Shown piece by piece: positions 8,004 through 16,825 of a DNA stretch of 55,757 bases (position 1 is the first letter of the stretch; each line of letters opens with the position of its first letter). The stretch is from an uncultured Bacteroidales bacterium (lineage in GTDB: Bacteria; Bacteroidota; Bacteroidia; Bacteroidales; Paludibacteraceae). The position numbers and the translations under genes are program-made. The stretch covers positions 1 through 55,757 of the forward strand of contig CAMJJT010000012.1 in NCBI GenBank assembly GCA_946406195.1, given 5' to 3'. Under the pieces are notes generated by a model. That model was not told where the DNA came from. It saw only the letters and a list, made by a program, of their open reading frames with translations, and made no database searches.

Positions 8004-9135
8004 TTATATTGCACATTGTATAGAAATTGCTCGAAAAGGAGCGTATTTTGTAGCGCCGAACCCGATGGTCGGGGCAGTATTGGTAGGGAAGCCTAACCCC
8101 GACAATGTTCTACGGACGGCCACCGGCAGTCCGATCGAGCAGAGCTCTTCACCCGTAAAAGGAAGGGAGGTTATCCTTGCAGAGGGATGGCATGAGCGGT
8201 ATGGCGAAGGGCACGCGGAAGTGAACTGTTTTAAGAGCCTCGAGAAATCGAACTATCGCGATATCGATATATCGAAATGTACGCTCTTTGTCTCGTTGGA
8301 GCCATGCAGTCACTATGGGAAGACCCCGCCGTGCGCGAAGCTGATTATAGAGAAAGGGGTGGGAAGAGTAGTTGTGGGGATGTTAGACCCCAATCCGCTG
8401 GTTGCAGGCAAAGGGGTGCAGATGTTGCGGGATGCCGGGATCGAGGTGATTGTAGGTGTGCTGGAGAAAGAATGCAGAGAGTTGAACAAACGGTTCTTGT
8501 GCCTCTATGAGAAGAAAAGACCATATGTGGTGTTGAAATGGGCACAGACTGCTGACGGTTTCATCGACAAAAAACGAGCCTACCCCCAACCCCTCCCTCA
8601 AGGGAAGGGAGAGCACCTCAATGGCGCCCTAACCATCTCTACGCCACAAACCAAGAAACTGGTGCACAAGATGCGGGCGGAGAATATGGCGATCATGGTA
8701 GGAACGAATACGGTGCTGCTGGATGACCCGCGGTTATTGAACACGCATTGGGAGGGCAGAAACCCCATCCGCGTGACTGTTGACCGACATAACCGAATAC
8801 CCGCGGACGCAAGGATTTGGGAGCCTACCCCAAACCCCTCCCTAAAGGGAAGGGCTTCAGACTACCCCGGAATAGATCCTGTGATTGTATATCGAGAAAA
8901 AACAGATTGGCAGTATATATTGGATGACTTAGCGAAGAGAGGGATTCATTCGATACTGGTGGAGGGCGGTACAACGCTGCTGAATCATATTCTGGAGACC
9001 GGTATCTGGGATGAGATCCATGTGGAAGTAGCACCCGAGTTGACAATAGGCGAAGGGGTGAAAGCGCCGGAAGTAAATTTGCCGGAACAATATGAGATAA
9101 TTGACGGACATAAATTGTACACAATGATGAAATGA
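7990..9135 (+). CDS. ribD: riboflavin biosynthesis deaminase/reductase RibD, with three in-frame insertions
   Basis: Bifunctional enzyme of riboflavin synthesis: pyrimidine deaminase then reductase. The deaminase zinc site is seen as GHAEVN and LEPCSHYGKTPPC; the reductase domain starts near KWAQTADGFID. ATG 7990 fits the family start (MEYANYIAHCIEIARKG). Three family-foreign stretches are repeat-encoded: after GAVLVG (77-bp element), after FIDKK (YPQPLPQGKG) and before the late reductase part (TPNPSLKGRA). All keep frame and leave the motifs intact. First gene of the plus operon; its stop overlaps the next start. 381 aa. Confidence 0.95.
   Translation: MEYANYIAHCIEIARKGAYFVAPNPMVGAVLVGKPNPDNVLRTATGSPIEQSSSPVKGREVILAEGWHERYGEGHAEVNCFKSLEKSNYRDIDISKCTLFVSLEPCSHYGKTPPCAKLIIEKGVGRVVVGMLDPNPLVAGKGVQMLRDAGIEVIVGVLEKECRELNKRFLCLYEKKRPYVVLKWAQTADGFIDKKRAYPQPLPQGKGEHLNGALTISTPQTKKLVHKMRAENMAIMVGTNTVLLDDPRLLNTHWEGRNPIRVTVDRHNRIPADARIWEPTPNPSLKGRASDYPGIDPVIVYREKTDWQYILDDLAKRGIHSILVEGGTTLLNHILETGIWDEIHVEVAPELTIGEGVKAPEVNLPEQYEIIDGHKLYTMMK
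8091..8167 (+). repeat. 77-bp intragenic element, copy 2 (in ribD)
   Basis: Same orientation on the plus strand as copy 1 at 7128-7204, with 4 mismatches, but translated here from the sense strand (PDNVLRTATGSPIEQ). Confidence 0.95.
8578..8609 (+). repeat. 32-bp GCCTACCCC...AAGGGAAGGG element in ribD
   Basis: Shares its two ends with the 77-bp element; the centre is AACCCCTCCCTC. Partly self-complementary (CCCTCCCT against AGGGAAGGG). Encodes an in-frame Pro/Gly-rich loop. Confidence 0.88.
8823..8854 (+). repeat. 32-bp GCCTACCCC...AAGGGAAGGG element in ribD, second copy
   Basis: Differs from 8578-8609 at a few positions only. Encodes PTPNPSLKGR in frame. Confidence 0.88.
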
Positions 9136-9986
9136 TGCAAATGATGAAAAATATGAAAAGAATAGAACTTATAGGTCTTGTGATGGCATGCTGTTTGTTA
9201 GGAGGATGTCAGGCGTTAGAGAAAAAGCAGCAGGTAGGTGCGGCGGTGGAACTGAACGGCCGCTATTTGTATTACTCCACTTTGGATTCGTTGGCGCTGG
9301 GTCTCACCGGTGAGGACAGTGCACGCGTGGTGGAGCAATACATCCGTCAATGGGCGCAGGATATCCTGTTGTATGACAACGCTACCTCGCGCACTAACGA
9401 GGAGATTGAGAAAATGGTGGAAGAATACAGGACCTCGTTGTACGTCCGCGCCTATGAGGAGCGGTTGATTGCCAATAGGATGCCGAAGAAGATAGCTGAT
9501 TCGACCATCGTGGCACTCTACGAGCAGATGCCCGATCGCTTTCGGTTGGACGAGAGTATCATGCAGGGAATCATGGTGGTGGTGCCGGTAGATGCGCCTA
9601 AGATGGACAAGTTGCGTGCATGGATGGCCAAACAGGATATGGACGCGTTGGAGAAATATGTCTATCAGAACGCCAGCGGCTATGACCTCTTTACCGACCG
9701 ATGGATGACGACCACCGAGATGATGGGTCGCATGCCGATCGAACGAGCGGATTTGGAGGCTCGGTTGCGTACGAAGAATCAAATTGAGGTGAAGGATTCG
9801 ACGAAGATATACTTGCTGCAAATCACCGAGAAGCACATGCGCGGCGAAGCGATGCCGATTGATTATGCGCGGCCTGAGATAGAGAAAATAGTACTCTACG
9901 CGCGGCAGGCGGATTTCCTGCGTACCGAACGGGAGAGACTGTACAAAGAAGCCATTCAATCCAAAACTTTAAAGTTTTTCGATTGA
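9132..9986 (+). CDS. SurA-like periplasmic lipoprotein (no clear PPIase domain)
   Basis: The lipoprotein signal ends in lipobox LGGC (near residue 26). The rest is helical and charged, resembling the chaperone part of PpiC/SurA proteins without a recognisable parvulin signature. Bacteroidota often carry such a gene next to surA, and it is likely a periplasmic outer-membrane-protein chaperone. It overlaps the ribD stop by 4 nt. Several ATGs (9132, 9144, 9153) lie in an ATGATG-rich stretch, so the exact start is uncertain. 284 aa. Confidence 0.72.
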   Translation: MMQMMKNMKRIELIGLVMACCLLGGCQALEKKQQVGAAVELNGRYLYYSTLDSLALGLTGEDSARVVEQYIRQWAQDILLYDNATSRTNEEIEKMVEEYRTSLYVRAYEERLIANRMPKKIADSTIVALYEQMPDRFRLDESIMQGIMVVVPVDAPKMDKLRAWMAKQDMDALEKYVYQNASGYDLFTDRWMTTTEMMGRMPIERADLEARLRTKNQIEVKDSTKIYLLQITEKHMRGEAMPIDYARPEIEKIVLYARQADFLRTERERLYKEAIQSKTLKFFD

Positions 9987-10011
9987 AATTTAAGATTTAA
10001 AATTTAAGATT
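9986..10011. repeat. AATTTAAGATT direct repeat between genes
   Basis: Two copies of AAATTTAAGATT flank TAAA in the 42-nt gap before surA. Confidence 0.7.
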
Positions 10012-10028
10012 GCAGAATTATTAGGATT

Positions 10029-11369
10029 ATGAAGAGATATATTTTTCTTTTGGCATGTGTGCTGAGCCTTGGGGCACAGGCACAAGGAGTGATAGACGAG
10101 GTCATTTGGGTGGTAGGCGATGAGGCCATCCTCCGCAGCGAAGTGGAGGAAGAGAGGTTGCGCATGCAGTACGAGGGGCAGCAGATGAAAGGCGATCCCT
10201 ATTGTATCATTCCTGAGAATATGGCGATTCAGAAACTCTTTCTGCATCAGGCGGAGTTGGACTCCATCGAAGCGAATGAGTCGTCGGTAAGCCATCAGGT
10301 GGATATGCGTATCAATTACTACATCAACCAGATCGGTTCGAAAGAGAAGATGGAGGAATATTTCCGGAAGCCGAGTAGTGAGATCCGTGAAGAGATGATG
10401 ACCTTGGTGCGCCATCAGATGATTATCCAGCAGATGCAGCAGAAACTGACCTCCACCATCAAGCCTACTCCGGCAGAGATTAGGCGTTTCTACAACTCGC
10501 TTCCACTGGATTCGATTCCGATGATACCGGCGCAGGTGGAGGTACAGATTCTGAGTTTCGAGCCACCCGTACCGGTGGAAGAAACGGAGCGTATCAAACA
10601 GCGTCTTCGTGAGTTCACCGAGCGTATTCAGAGCGGAAGTGCGGATTTCAGCATGTTGGCGCGTTTGTATTCCGAGGACACGGAGAGTGCCAAGCACGGC
10701 GGTGAGTTGGGTTTTGTAGGTAAAGGAACCTTGGTGCCGGAGTTTGCGGAGGTGGCATTTAACCTGAATGATCCCAAGCGTGTGAGCCGTATTGTGCAGA
10801 CCGAATACGGATTCCATATCATCCAGTTGATTGAGAAAAAAGGCGACCGTATCAATTGTCGTCATATCTTGCTCCGTCCTCGTATTCAGTCGATTGATAA
10901 GATTCAGGCGGTAGCGCGATTGGATAGTATCCGTCAACTGGTGGCAGCGGATAGTTTGCAGTTTGAGCAAGCGGTAGTCATGTTCTCGGAAGATAAGAAC
11001 ACGGTGATGAATGCCGGTCTGATGATCAACCCCAATACGGGTAGCAGTCGTTTTGAGTATCAAGAGTTAGCGCCGGAGATTGCCAAGCAGATCTATAACT
11101 TGAAAGAAGGCGAGGTGTCTCAGCCTTTTGTGATGATGGATCCGCAGAAGAACCGCGAGGTGTGCGCTATCGTGCGTCTGAAGAAACGAATGGACGTACA
11201 TCGCGCGAATATAAACGATGATTTTCAGATGATTAAGGGCATGCTGGAGGAAAAGAAAGGACAGGAGTTACTGCATGATTGGATTCTCCAAAAGCAAAAG
11301 ACTACGTACATCCAGATTGCTCCGGAATGGCAGGGATGCGATTTTGTATATCCGAATTGGATACACTGA
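10029..11369 (+). CDS. surA: periplasmic peptidyl-prolyl isomerase SurA
   Basis: Signal peptide (MKRYIFLLACVLSLGAQAQG), N-terminal chaperone helices (about 20-160) and two parvulin-like modules. The first is clear (FSMLARLYSEDTES, HGGELGFVGKGTLVPEF, QTEYGFHIIQLIEKKGDR); the second follows from about residue 275 (CRHILLRP). It helps fold outer-membrane proteins, which fits the neighbouring SurA-like lipoprotein and OstA/LptA-like gene. 446 aa, normal for the family. Confidence 0.92.
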   Translation: MKRYIFLLACVLSLGAQAQGVIDEVIWVVGDEAILRSEVEEERLRMQYEGQQMKGDPYCIIPENMAIQKLFLHQAELDSIEANESSVSHQVDMRINYYINQIGSKEKMEEYFRKPSSEIREEMMTLVRHQMIIQQMQQKLTSTIKPTPAEIRRFYNSLPLDSIPMIPAQVEVQILSFEPPVPVEETERIKQRLREFTERIQSGSADFSMLARLYSEDTESAKHGGELGFVGKGTLVPEFAEVAFNLNDPKRVSRIVQTEYGFHIIQLIEKKGDRINCRHILLRPRIQSIDKIQAVARLDSIRQLVAADSLQFEQAVVMFSEDKNTVMNAGLMINPNTGSSRFEYQELAPEIAKQIYNLKEGEVSQPFVMMDPQKNREVCAIVRLKKRMDVHRANINDDFQMIKGMLEEKKGQELLHDWILQKQKTTYIQIAPEWQGCDFVYPNWIH

Positions 11370-11370
11370 T

Positions 11371-11412
11371 AGACCGCTACGCTAAAAGATTAAAGACCGC
11401 TAACGCTAAAAG
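11371..11412. repeat. AGACCGCT(A)ACGCTAAAAG direct repeat between surA and the OstA-like gene
   Basis: Two copies of AAGACCGCTAACGCTAAAAG-like sequence just before ATG 11426. The same words recur before dcp (near 38055) and inside the C69 and M28 peptidase genes. Confidence 0.8.
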
Positions 11413-11425
11413 TAAAAAGACAAAA

Positions 11426-12985
11426 ATGAACCGACGAATAGTTATATGTCTATTGTCCTTTGTCCTTTGTTCTTTGTCCTTTGGGCAGAAAATGGTATAT
11501 CTGGAGCGGGCGGAGCACCTGAATTTTGATCAGGAGCGGATAGCCGATGCACAGATTTTGAAGGGTAATGTGGTCTTTCGGCACGAGGAGGCATGGATGT
11601 ACTGCGACAGTGCGTATTTCTACGAGAAGACCAATTCGTTGGACGCTTTCGGACATGTGCGGTTTGTGCAGGGAGACACCTTGGCTGGTTTTGCCGATAA
11701 GCTCTTTTATGACGGGAATACCAAGATTGCCCGCATGCGGCAAAACGTGCGGCTCGTACATGGCAGAGCGGATGAGAACCAGACGATAGTGACCACCGAT
11801 ACCCTCAATTATAACCGAACGGAAGGGGTGGCTTATTATTTTTCCGGCGGCGAGGTGAAGGATTCGCTCAATACCTTGGTGTCTATACAGGGCAACTATC
11901 GCCCGAAGACCAATCAGGCTATCTTCAGCCGCGAGGTACATCTGACGAATCCGAATTTTGTGCTGACCAGCGATACGCTTTGGTATAACACAGAGACGAG
12001 GGTGACGGATATCGTCAGTCCGACAGTGATAGTCTATGAAGAAGAGACGACGATCTACTCCGATGACGGATGGTATAACACCGATTCGGAGCAATCGATG
12101 TTGCTGAACCGCTCGCGAGTGGTCCATAACGACGGCAAGACGATGACGGGAGACACGATCTACTACGACAAACGTATCGGTTTCGGGCGTGTCTTAGGCA
12201 GGATGGAGATGTGCGATTCGGCGCAGCATGCTACTTTGTACGGCGAATACGGAGAGATGTGGGAGGAGGGTAGCCGAGGTTATGCCACGGATAGTGCGTT
12301 GATGGTGGATTGGTCGGACACGGCGCATCTGGCGTATATCCATGCCGATACGCTGTTCACGGAGGAGCTGCATTATGAGGACAGCGCATTGATGGACAGC
12401 ACGTATTACCGTGTGAAGGGGTATTACGGCGTGCGCGTCTTCCGCGATGATGTGCAGATGGTGTGCGACTCGATGGTTTATCTGGGCTCGGACTCGACGA
12501 TCCACTTGTATATGGATCCTATCTCATGGAGCGATAACCAGCAGTTCTCGTCGGACAGCATGATCGTTTTTATCGTCAACGGCACGGTGGAGCATACTTT
12601 AGGAATCGGAAACGCTTTTTGCGTGATGCACGACAGTTTGGATGTCTTCAATCAGATGAGCGGGAAGGAGTTGACGGCTTATCTGACCGATGGTGAGGTG
12701 CATACAGTAGATATGAGTGGAAACGCGCGTACGATCTATTACCCCAAAGAGGAAGACGGAGGGTATGTGGGGCTGAACACTACGCAGAGCAGTTTCATCC
12801 GATCGTACATAGAGGAGCAGGCGATACAGAGGATGCGGTTCACCAAGGAGACCACGGGTGTACTCTATCCGCTGGATCAAGTGCCGGAAGGAGCCGACCG
12901 GTTGGAGGGATTCTTCTGGGAGGAAGAGAGCCGACCCACCGATCCGATGGATGTGTTTAGGAAGATTGATAGAATGATAAAATGA
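11426..12985 (+). CDS. OstA/LptA-like LPS-transport protein
   Basis: The ATG at 11426 gives a signal peptide (MNRRIVICLLSFVLCSLSFG); the frame is open further upstream only through surA. The body is a long run of OstA-type beta repeats (LKGNVVFRHEEAWMYCDSA, AFGHVRFVQGDTLAGFADKL, ...GDTIYYDKRIGFGRV). In Bacteroidota such proteins stand in for LptA/LptD-type bridges that carry lipopolysaccharide across the periplasm. 519 aa, longer than proteobacterial LptA. The hydrophobic core of the signal peptide is encoded by a TTTGTCC repeat. Confidence 0.82.
   Translation: MNRRIVICLLSFVLCSLSFGQKMVYLERAEHLNFDQERIADAQILKGNVVFRHEEAWMYCDSAYFYEKTNSLDAFGHVRFVQGDTLAGFADKLFYDGNTKIARMRQNVRLVHGRADENQTIVTTDTLNYNRTEGVAYYFSGGEVKDSLNTLVSIQGNYRPKTNQAIFSREVHLTNPNFVLTSDTLWYNTETRVTDIVSPTVIVYEEETTIYSDDGWYNTDSEQSMLLNRSRVVHNDGKTMTGDTIYYDKRIGFGRVLGRMEMCDSAQHATLYGEYGEMWEEGSRGYATDSALMVDWSDTAHLAYIHADTLFTEELHYEDSALMDSTYYRVKGYYGVRVFRDDVQMVCDSMVYLGSDSTIHLYMDPISWSDNQQFSSDSMIVFIVNGTVEHTLGIGNAFCVMHDSLDVFNQMSGKELTAYLTDGEVHTVDMSGNARTIYYPKEEDGGYVGLNTTQSSFIRSYIEEQAIQRMRFTKETTGVLYPLDQVPEGADRLEGFFWEEESRPTDPMDVFRKIDRMIK
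11453..11483. repeat. TTTGTCC heptamer repeat encoding the signal peptide core
   Basis: About four TTTGTCC/TTTGTTC units encode LLSFVLCSLSF, so the repeat supplies the export signal itself. Confidence 0.85.
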
Positions 12986-13050
12986 TAGAATGATGGATTG
13001 ATAGAATGATGGAATGATGGAATGATGAAATGATGAAATGATGAAATGAT
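12965..13050. repeat. AATGATRR octamer tract upstream of dnaG
   Basis: About ten AATGATGG/AATGATGA/AATGATAG units run from the end of the OstA-like gene to the dnaG ATG, filling the whole 65-nt gap and offering many out-of-frame ATGs. Confidence 0.9.
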
Positions 13051-14991
13051 ATGATACCCAGAGAAGTAATAGAACGGATTCATGCGGCTGCCAAGATAGA
13101 AGAAGTGGTGGCAGATTATGTGACGCTGCGCAAACGCGGGGCTAACCTCATTGGCCTTTGTCCTTTTCACAACGAGAAAACGGGCTCTTTTACCGTCAGT
13201 CCGTCGAAAGGTATCTATAAATGTTTCGGTTGCGGCGTGAGCGGTAACGCGGTGGGTTTCATCATGGAGATTGAGCAGTGCTCTTATGTGGAGGCGCTCA
13301 AACAGTTGGGCAAGAAATATCATATCGAGGTGCCTGAACGCGAGATGACGGCGGAGGAGCAGCAACGACAGGATAACCGCGAATCGATGTTCGTAGTCAA
13401 TGATTTTGCCAATAAATGGTTCCAGCAGCAGCTATGGGACACGCCGGAAGGGCAGGCGATCGGCTTGGGGTATTTCCGCGAAAGGGGTCTGAGGGATGAT
13501 ATCATCCGTAAGTATCAACTCGGTTATTCGCCGGAGAAGGGTAATCCCTTGGTTAAAGCGCTGCAAGCTAAAGGATTCAAGGAGCAGTTCTGCCTCAATA
13601 ATGTGGATACGGGCATCGGAGTAGGTGTGATAGGAAAGAGCGAGGACGGTCGTCTGTACGACCGTTTCAGGGACAGGGTCATGTTCCCGATCTTCACAGT
13701 CAGCGGTAAACCCGTCGCTTTCGCCGGACGTATCCTCAAGAAGAAAGATAATGTGGGAAAGTACGTCAATTCGCCCGATTCGATTATCTACTCCAAGACC
13801 AACGAGTTATATGGTCTTTTCCAAGCCAAACAAGCGATAGCCCGGGCGGATATGTGCTATCTGGTGGAGGGGCAGATGGATGTCATCTCGATGCACCAGT
13901 CGGGTATAGAAAACGTAGTGGCAAGTGGCGGTACGGCATTGACCAAACCGCAGATTTGGCTTATCAAACGTTTCACATCGAATATCACGGTGCTGTATGA
14001 CGGAGACGCGGCTGGTATTCATGCAGCACTCCGCGGTATAGACATGTTCCTTGAGGCGGGTTTTAACGTCAAGGTGGTGTTGCTGCCGGACGGAGAGGAC
14101 CCCGACAGTTATGCGCAGAATCATGACTCCACGGAGTTTATTCAGTATATTGCAGACCATCAGACGGATTTTATCCGGTTCAAGTCTGCCTTGTTGAGCA
14201 AGGATGCAGGAGACGACCCCTTCAAGCGCGCTGAACTGATCAAGGATATCACCGCCTCTATCGCGATTATTCCCGACATGATTACACGTCAGGTGTATAT
14301 CAAAGATTGTGCGGAAAGATTACACATGAGTGAGAAAGTGCTGACAACCGAGGTGATTAATCTGCGCAAGAAGAGATTAGCTGAGGAGTCTAAAACAGAG
14401 GAACGGCGCGAAGAGTCGGCGCAGGTGGCTGCACAAGAGACGAAGGAGGCGGTAACCGCCGTCCCGAAACCCTCGTCTCTGCTAGAACAGAACTACTATA
14501 ACCTGATGCAATTAGCGGTGCGGTACGGCGAGCGACCCATTCAAGTGGACGATACCGTCTATTCGATAGGAGACCTCATTTTCTATACCTTGGAAGGAGA
14601 CGGTATCACACCTCCGCTGCCGATCTATCAGACGATGATCAATGAGTTCAGGGCGCATTCCAAGGAGGAAGGCTTTAAGGCGGAGAGTTTCTTTAAATTT
14701 CATCAGGATGCTGAGGTCAGCAAGATGGCGATCGATATGATTGCCGAGAAATACCAGAACGCAGCGCAGGATAATGAGAAGCAGTTGGGCGAATTGGTGG
14801 CGAGGTTGCTCTTCGAGATCAAGCTGACGGTGATCAATATGCAGGTGGCGGAGTTGGAGGAAAAACTGAAAGCGGCGCAAGCGGCGAACGATATAGATTT
14901 GCAAATGCAACTTTTGGCGTATCAGCCGAAACTGCTCACCCAACGCAATGAGATCTGTAAGCGTTTGGGAAACAGGGTGATTAATGTGTAA
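13051..14991 (+). CDS. dnaG: DNA primase DnaG
   Basis: Makes RNA primers for replication. The CHC2 zinc finger is complete (C37, H40, C58, C61). The TOPRIM domain is seen as CYLVEGQMDVISMH (near 270) and VLYDGDAAG. A helical linker and a DnaB-binding C-terminal region follow (about 470-646). 646 aa, slightly long. The start directly follows an ATGA-rich repeat; ATG 13051 (MIPREVIERIHAAAKIEEVV) matches the family start. Confidence 0.96.
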   Translation: MIPREVIERIHAAAKIEEVVADYVTLRKRGANLIGLCPFHNEKTGSFTVSPSKGIYKCFGCGVSGNAVGFIMEIEQCSYVEALKQLGKKYHIEVPEREMTAEEQQRQDNRESMFVVNDFANKWFQQQLWDTPEGQAIGLGYFRERGLRDDIIRKYQLGYSPEKGNPLVKALQAKGFKEQFCLNNVDTGIGVGVIGKSEDGRLYDRFRDRVMFPIFTVSGKPVAFAGRILKKKDNVGKYVNSPDSIIYSKTNELYGLFQAKQAIARADMCYLVEGQMDVISMHQSGIENVVASGGTALTKPQIWLIKRFTSNITVLYDGDAAGIHAALRGIDMFLEAGFNVKVVLLPDGEDPDSYAQNHDSTEFIQYIADHQTDFIRFKSALLSKDAGDDPFKRAELIKDITASIAIIPDMITRQVYIKDCAERLHMSEKVLTTEVINLRKKRLAEESKTEERREESAQVAAQETKEAVTAVPKPSSLLEQNYYNLMQLAVRYGERPIQVDDTVYSIGDLIFYTLEGDGITPPLPIYQTMINEFRAHSKEEGFKAESFFKFHQDAEVSKMAIDMIAEKYQNAAQDNEKQLGELVARLLFEIKLTVINMQVAELEEKLKAAQAANDIDLQMQLLAYQPKLLTQRNEICKRLGNRVINV

Positions 14992-15004
14992 TGTGTAGAG
15001 CGTT

Positions 15005-15772
15005 ATGTTGTTTGGAGAAATAGCCTACGGGCCGATACATAGCAGACGATTAGGCTCCAGTCTTGGGGTGGAGTTGATGCCGCTGGATCATAAGTTGTGC
15101 ACTTTCAATTGTGTATATTGCGAGTGCGGATGGAATGAGCCGGTGAGTCATCCCAAACTGCCTACCCGCGCAGAAGTAAGAGCAGCATTGGAGGCAAAAC
15201 TTTCAACCTTCAACTTTCAACATTCAACTTTAGATGTAATCACTTTCTCCGGCAACGGAGAACCGACACTTCATCCAGATTTCTTAGGAATTATAGAAGA
15301 CACCTGTGCCTTGCGTGACCGGTATTGTCCGCAGGCAAAGGTGAGTGTGTTGAGCAATTCCACGCAGTTAGGCAGACCCGATGTAGTCCAAGCGCTGCGG
15401 CTTTGTGATAACCGGATCCTCAAGTTAGACGCCGGTACGGATGAGATGATGCACCGCATTGATATGCCTGTTAATGAGCATCTTACTGTCGCGCAGATCA
15501 TGGAATGGCTTGCGCTGTTTGAAGGGGATTTTACCTTACAGACTTGTTTTCTCCGCGGTGAACATGCCGGCCAAAAAATAGATAACACCACCCCCGAAGA
15601 GTTGGAGGCGTGGTATCAAGCGGTGGAGAGCTTGCACCCGAAGCAGATCATGATCTACGTCATCGACCGCAAGACGCCGGAGAAGCAGCTGGAAAAGATC
15701 CCGCGCGAAGAGATGGAGCGCATCGCTGCGCCGCTGATAGCCAAGGGCTACGACGTCATCATCAGTGCATGA
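15005..15772 (+). CDS. radical SAM protein
   Basis: The N-terminal YGPIHSRRLGSSLGV and a C-x3-C-x2-C cluster (CTFNCVYCECG) place it in a radical SAM family of unknown substrate with this characteristic opening. Further core pieces are FSGNGEPTLHPDF and DAGTDEMMHRID. Residues between the cluster domain and the GEPT motif (LSTFNFQHSTLD) are encoded by a TTCAACTTTCAA repeat at 15199-15232 and look like an insertion. It lies 13 nt after dnaG. The reaction cannot be predicted. 255 aa. Confidence 0.85.
   Translation: MLFGEIAYGPIHSRRLGSSLGVELMPLDHKLCTFNCVYCECGWNEPVSHPKLPTRAEVRAALEAKLSTFNFQHSTLDVITFSGNGEPTLHPDFLGIIEDTCALRDRYCPQAKVSVLSNSTQLGRPDVVQALRLCDNRILKLDAGTDEMMHRIDMPVNEHLTVAQIMEWLALFEGDFTLQTCFLRGEHAGQKIDNTTPEELEAWYQAVESLHPKQIMIYVIDRKTPEKQLEKIPREEMERIAAPLIAKGYDVIISA
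15199..15232. repeat. TTTCAAC heptamer repeat in the radical SAM gene
   Basis: Four to five ACTTTCAA/CCTTCAA units encode an in-frame Ser/Thr/Phe/Asn-rich linker. Confidence 0.85.
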
Positions 15773-15801
15773 ATAGTACATGGTAAATGACCAAATGCTA
15801 A

Positions 15802-16806
15802 ATGAGTAAATACCTTGTTGCACCTTTGAATTGGGGACTGGGACATGCCAGTCGTTGTGTTCCGCTGGTCCGGCGTTTGTTGGAGGAGGGGCATGAGGTG
15901 ATTTTGGGCGGTGACGGCGAGAGTCTGACCCTGCTGCGCAGGCATTTTCCGAAACTTCGATATACGTATCTGGCGCCGCTGAACTTGCAGTACAGCGCCG
16001 GAAAAAGTCAGGTATGGGCGATGCTCAAAGCATTGCCTAAACTGGTGGTTTGGTCCATGAAGGACCACTTGATGCTCCAAGCAATTTTACGGGAAGAGCA
16101 CATAGATGGCATTATTTCCGATAACCGCTTCGGGCTCTATATCAATCAACCAACGACTAACGACCATCGACCAACCACCATCTACCTCACCCACCAATTA
16201 TCTATCATGCTGCCGAAAGGATGGCGATGGTTCGAACCGCTGGTTGCACGCCTACACGCACGCATATACGCGCGTTATAATAAGGTGTGGGTGCCGGATT
16301 ATGAGGAGAAAGCAATCAGTCTTGCCGGCGAACTGAGTCACCCGCAGTTATCAATTCTCAATTCTCAATTCTCAATTCTCAATTATATCGGTCCCCTTTC
16401 TCGATTCTCCATCCTCGATCGTCAAACGACAAACGACGAACTACGAACGACTAATTACGACGTCGTGGCAGTATTAAGTGGGTTGGAGCCGCAACGTACA
16501 GCGCTGGAGAAAGAGATCATCGCGCGCTATCAGGACACCCAAGAGAAGGTGCTGATCGTGCAGGGTTTGATGCACCGACCCTCCACCCGTATCAAACGTG
16601 CCAATCTGACGATTGTGCCCACGATGGGCGATGCCGAACTGATGGCGGCGATGAAAGGAGCGAAACATATCATCGCTCGGTCAGGGTATTCCACGATCAT
16701 GGATCTGGAGGCGTTGGGAATGATAAAAAAGGCGGAACTAATACCTACTCCCGGGCAGCCGGAACAGGAATATTTGGCATTTTGGACACAAAATCGCGGT
16801 TCTTAG
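15802..16806 (+). CDS. MurG-like glycosyltransferase, possibly C-terminally shortened
   Basis: The N-terminus APLNWGLGHASRCVPLVRRL and the C-terminal ARSGYSTIMDLEALG and PTPGQPEQEYLA match a family of GT-B, MurG-like transferases common in Bacteroidota. Three stretches are repeat-encoded insertions: NQPTTNDHRPTTI, PQLSILNSQFSILN and RQTTNDELRTTNY. The product ends at FWTQNRGS very soon after the nucleotide-binding loop, whereas I expect 20-40 more residues, so the 3' end may be truncated. The start codon lies in an ATGGTAAATGACCAA-type repeat. 334 aa. Substrate unknown. Confidence 0.78.
   Translation: MSKYLVAPLNWGLGHASRCVPLVRRLLEEGHEVILGGDGESLTLLRRHFPKLRYTYLAPLNLQYSAGKSQVWAMLKALPKLVVWSMKDHLMLQAILREEHIDGIISDNRFGLYINQPTTNDHRPTTIYLTHQLSIMLPKGWRWFEPLVARLHARIYARYNKVWVPDYEEKAISLAGELSHPQLSILNSQFSILNYIGPLSRFSILDRQTTNDELRTTNYDVVAVLSGLEPQRTALEKEIIARYQDTQEKVLIVQGLMHRPSTRIKRANLTIVPTMGDAELMAAMKGAKHIIARSGYSTIMDLEALGMIKKAELIPTPGQPEQEYLAFWTQNRGS
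16144..16180. repeat. CCAACGACTAACGACCA-type repeat in the glycosyltransferase gene
   Basis: Word-like repeats of (C)CAACGAC/CGACCA encode NQPTTNDHRPTT in frame. A related tract is at 16421-16460. Confidence 0.75.
16350..16386. repeat. AATTCTC heptamer tract in the glycosyltransferase gene
   Basis: Five tandem AATTCTC units encode SILNSQFSILN. The same unit occurs at 29471-29505 (intergenic) and, inverted, at 40073-40106 (AsmA gene). Confidence 0.92.
16421..16460. repeat. AAACGAC/TACGAAC word repeat in the glycosyltransferase gene
   Basis: A second ACGAC-rich tract in the same gene encodes RQTTNDELRTTNY in frame. Confidence 0.75.
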
Positions 16807-16825
16807 TAAAAAAAATGCTCAAAAA

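Noticed and set aside
12965..13050. Repeat tract considered as a CRISPR array
   Set aside because: Units are 7-8 bp and contiguous, with no spacers and no cas genes; the same applies to the other tandem tracts.
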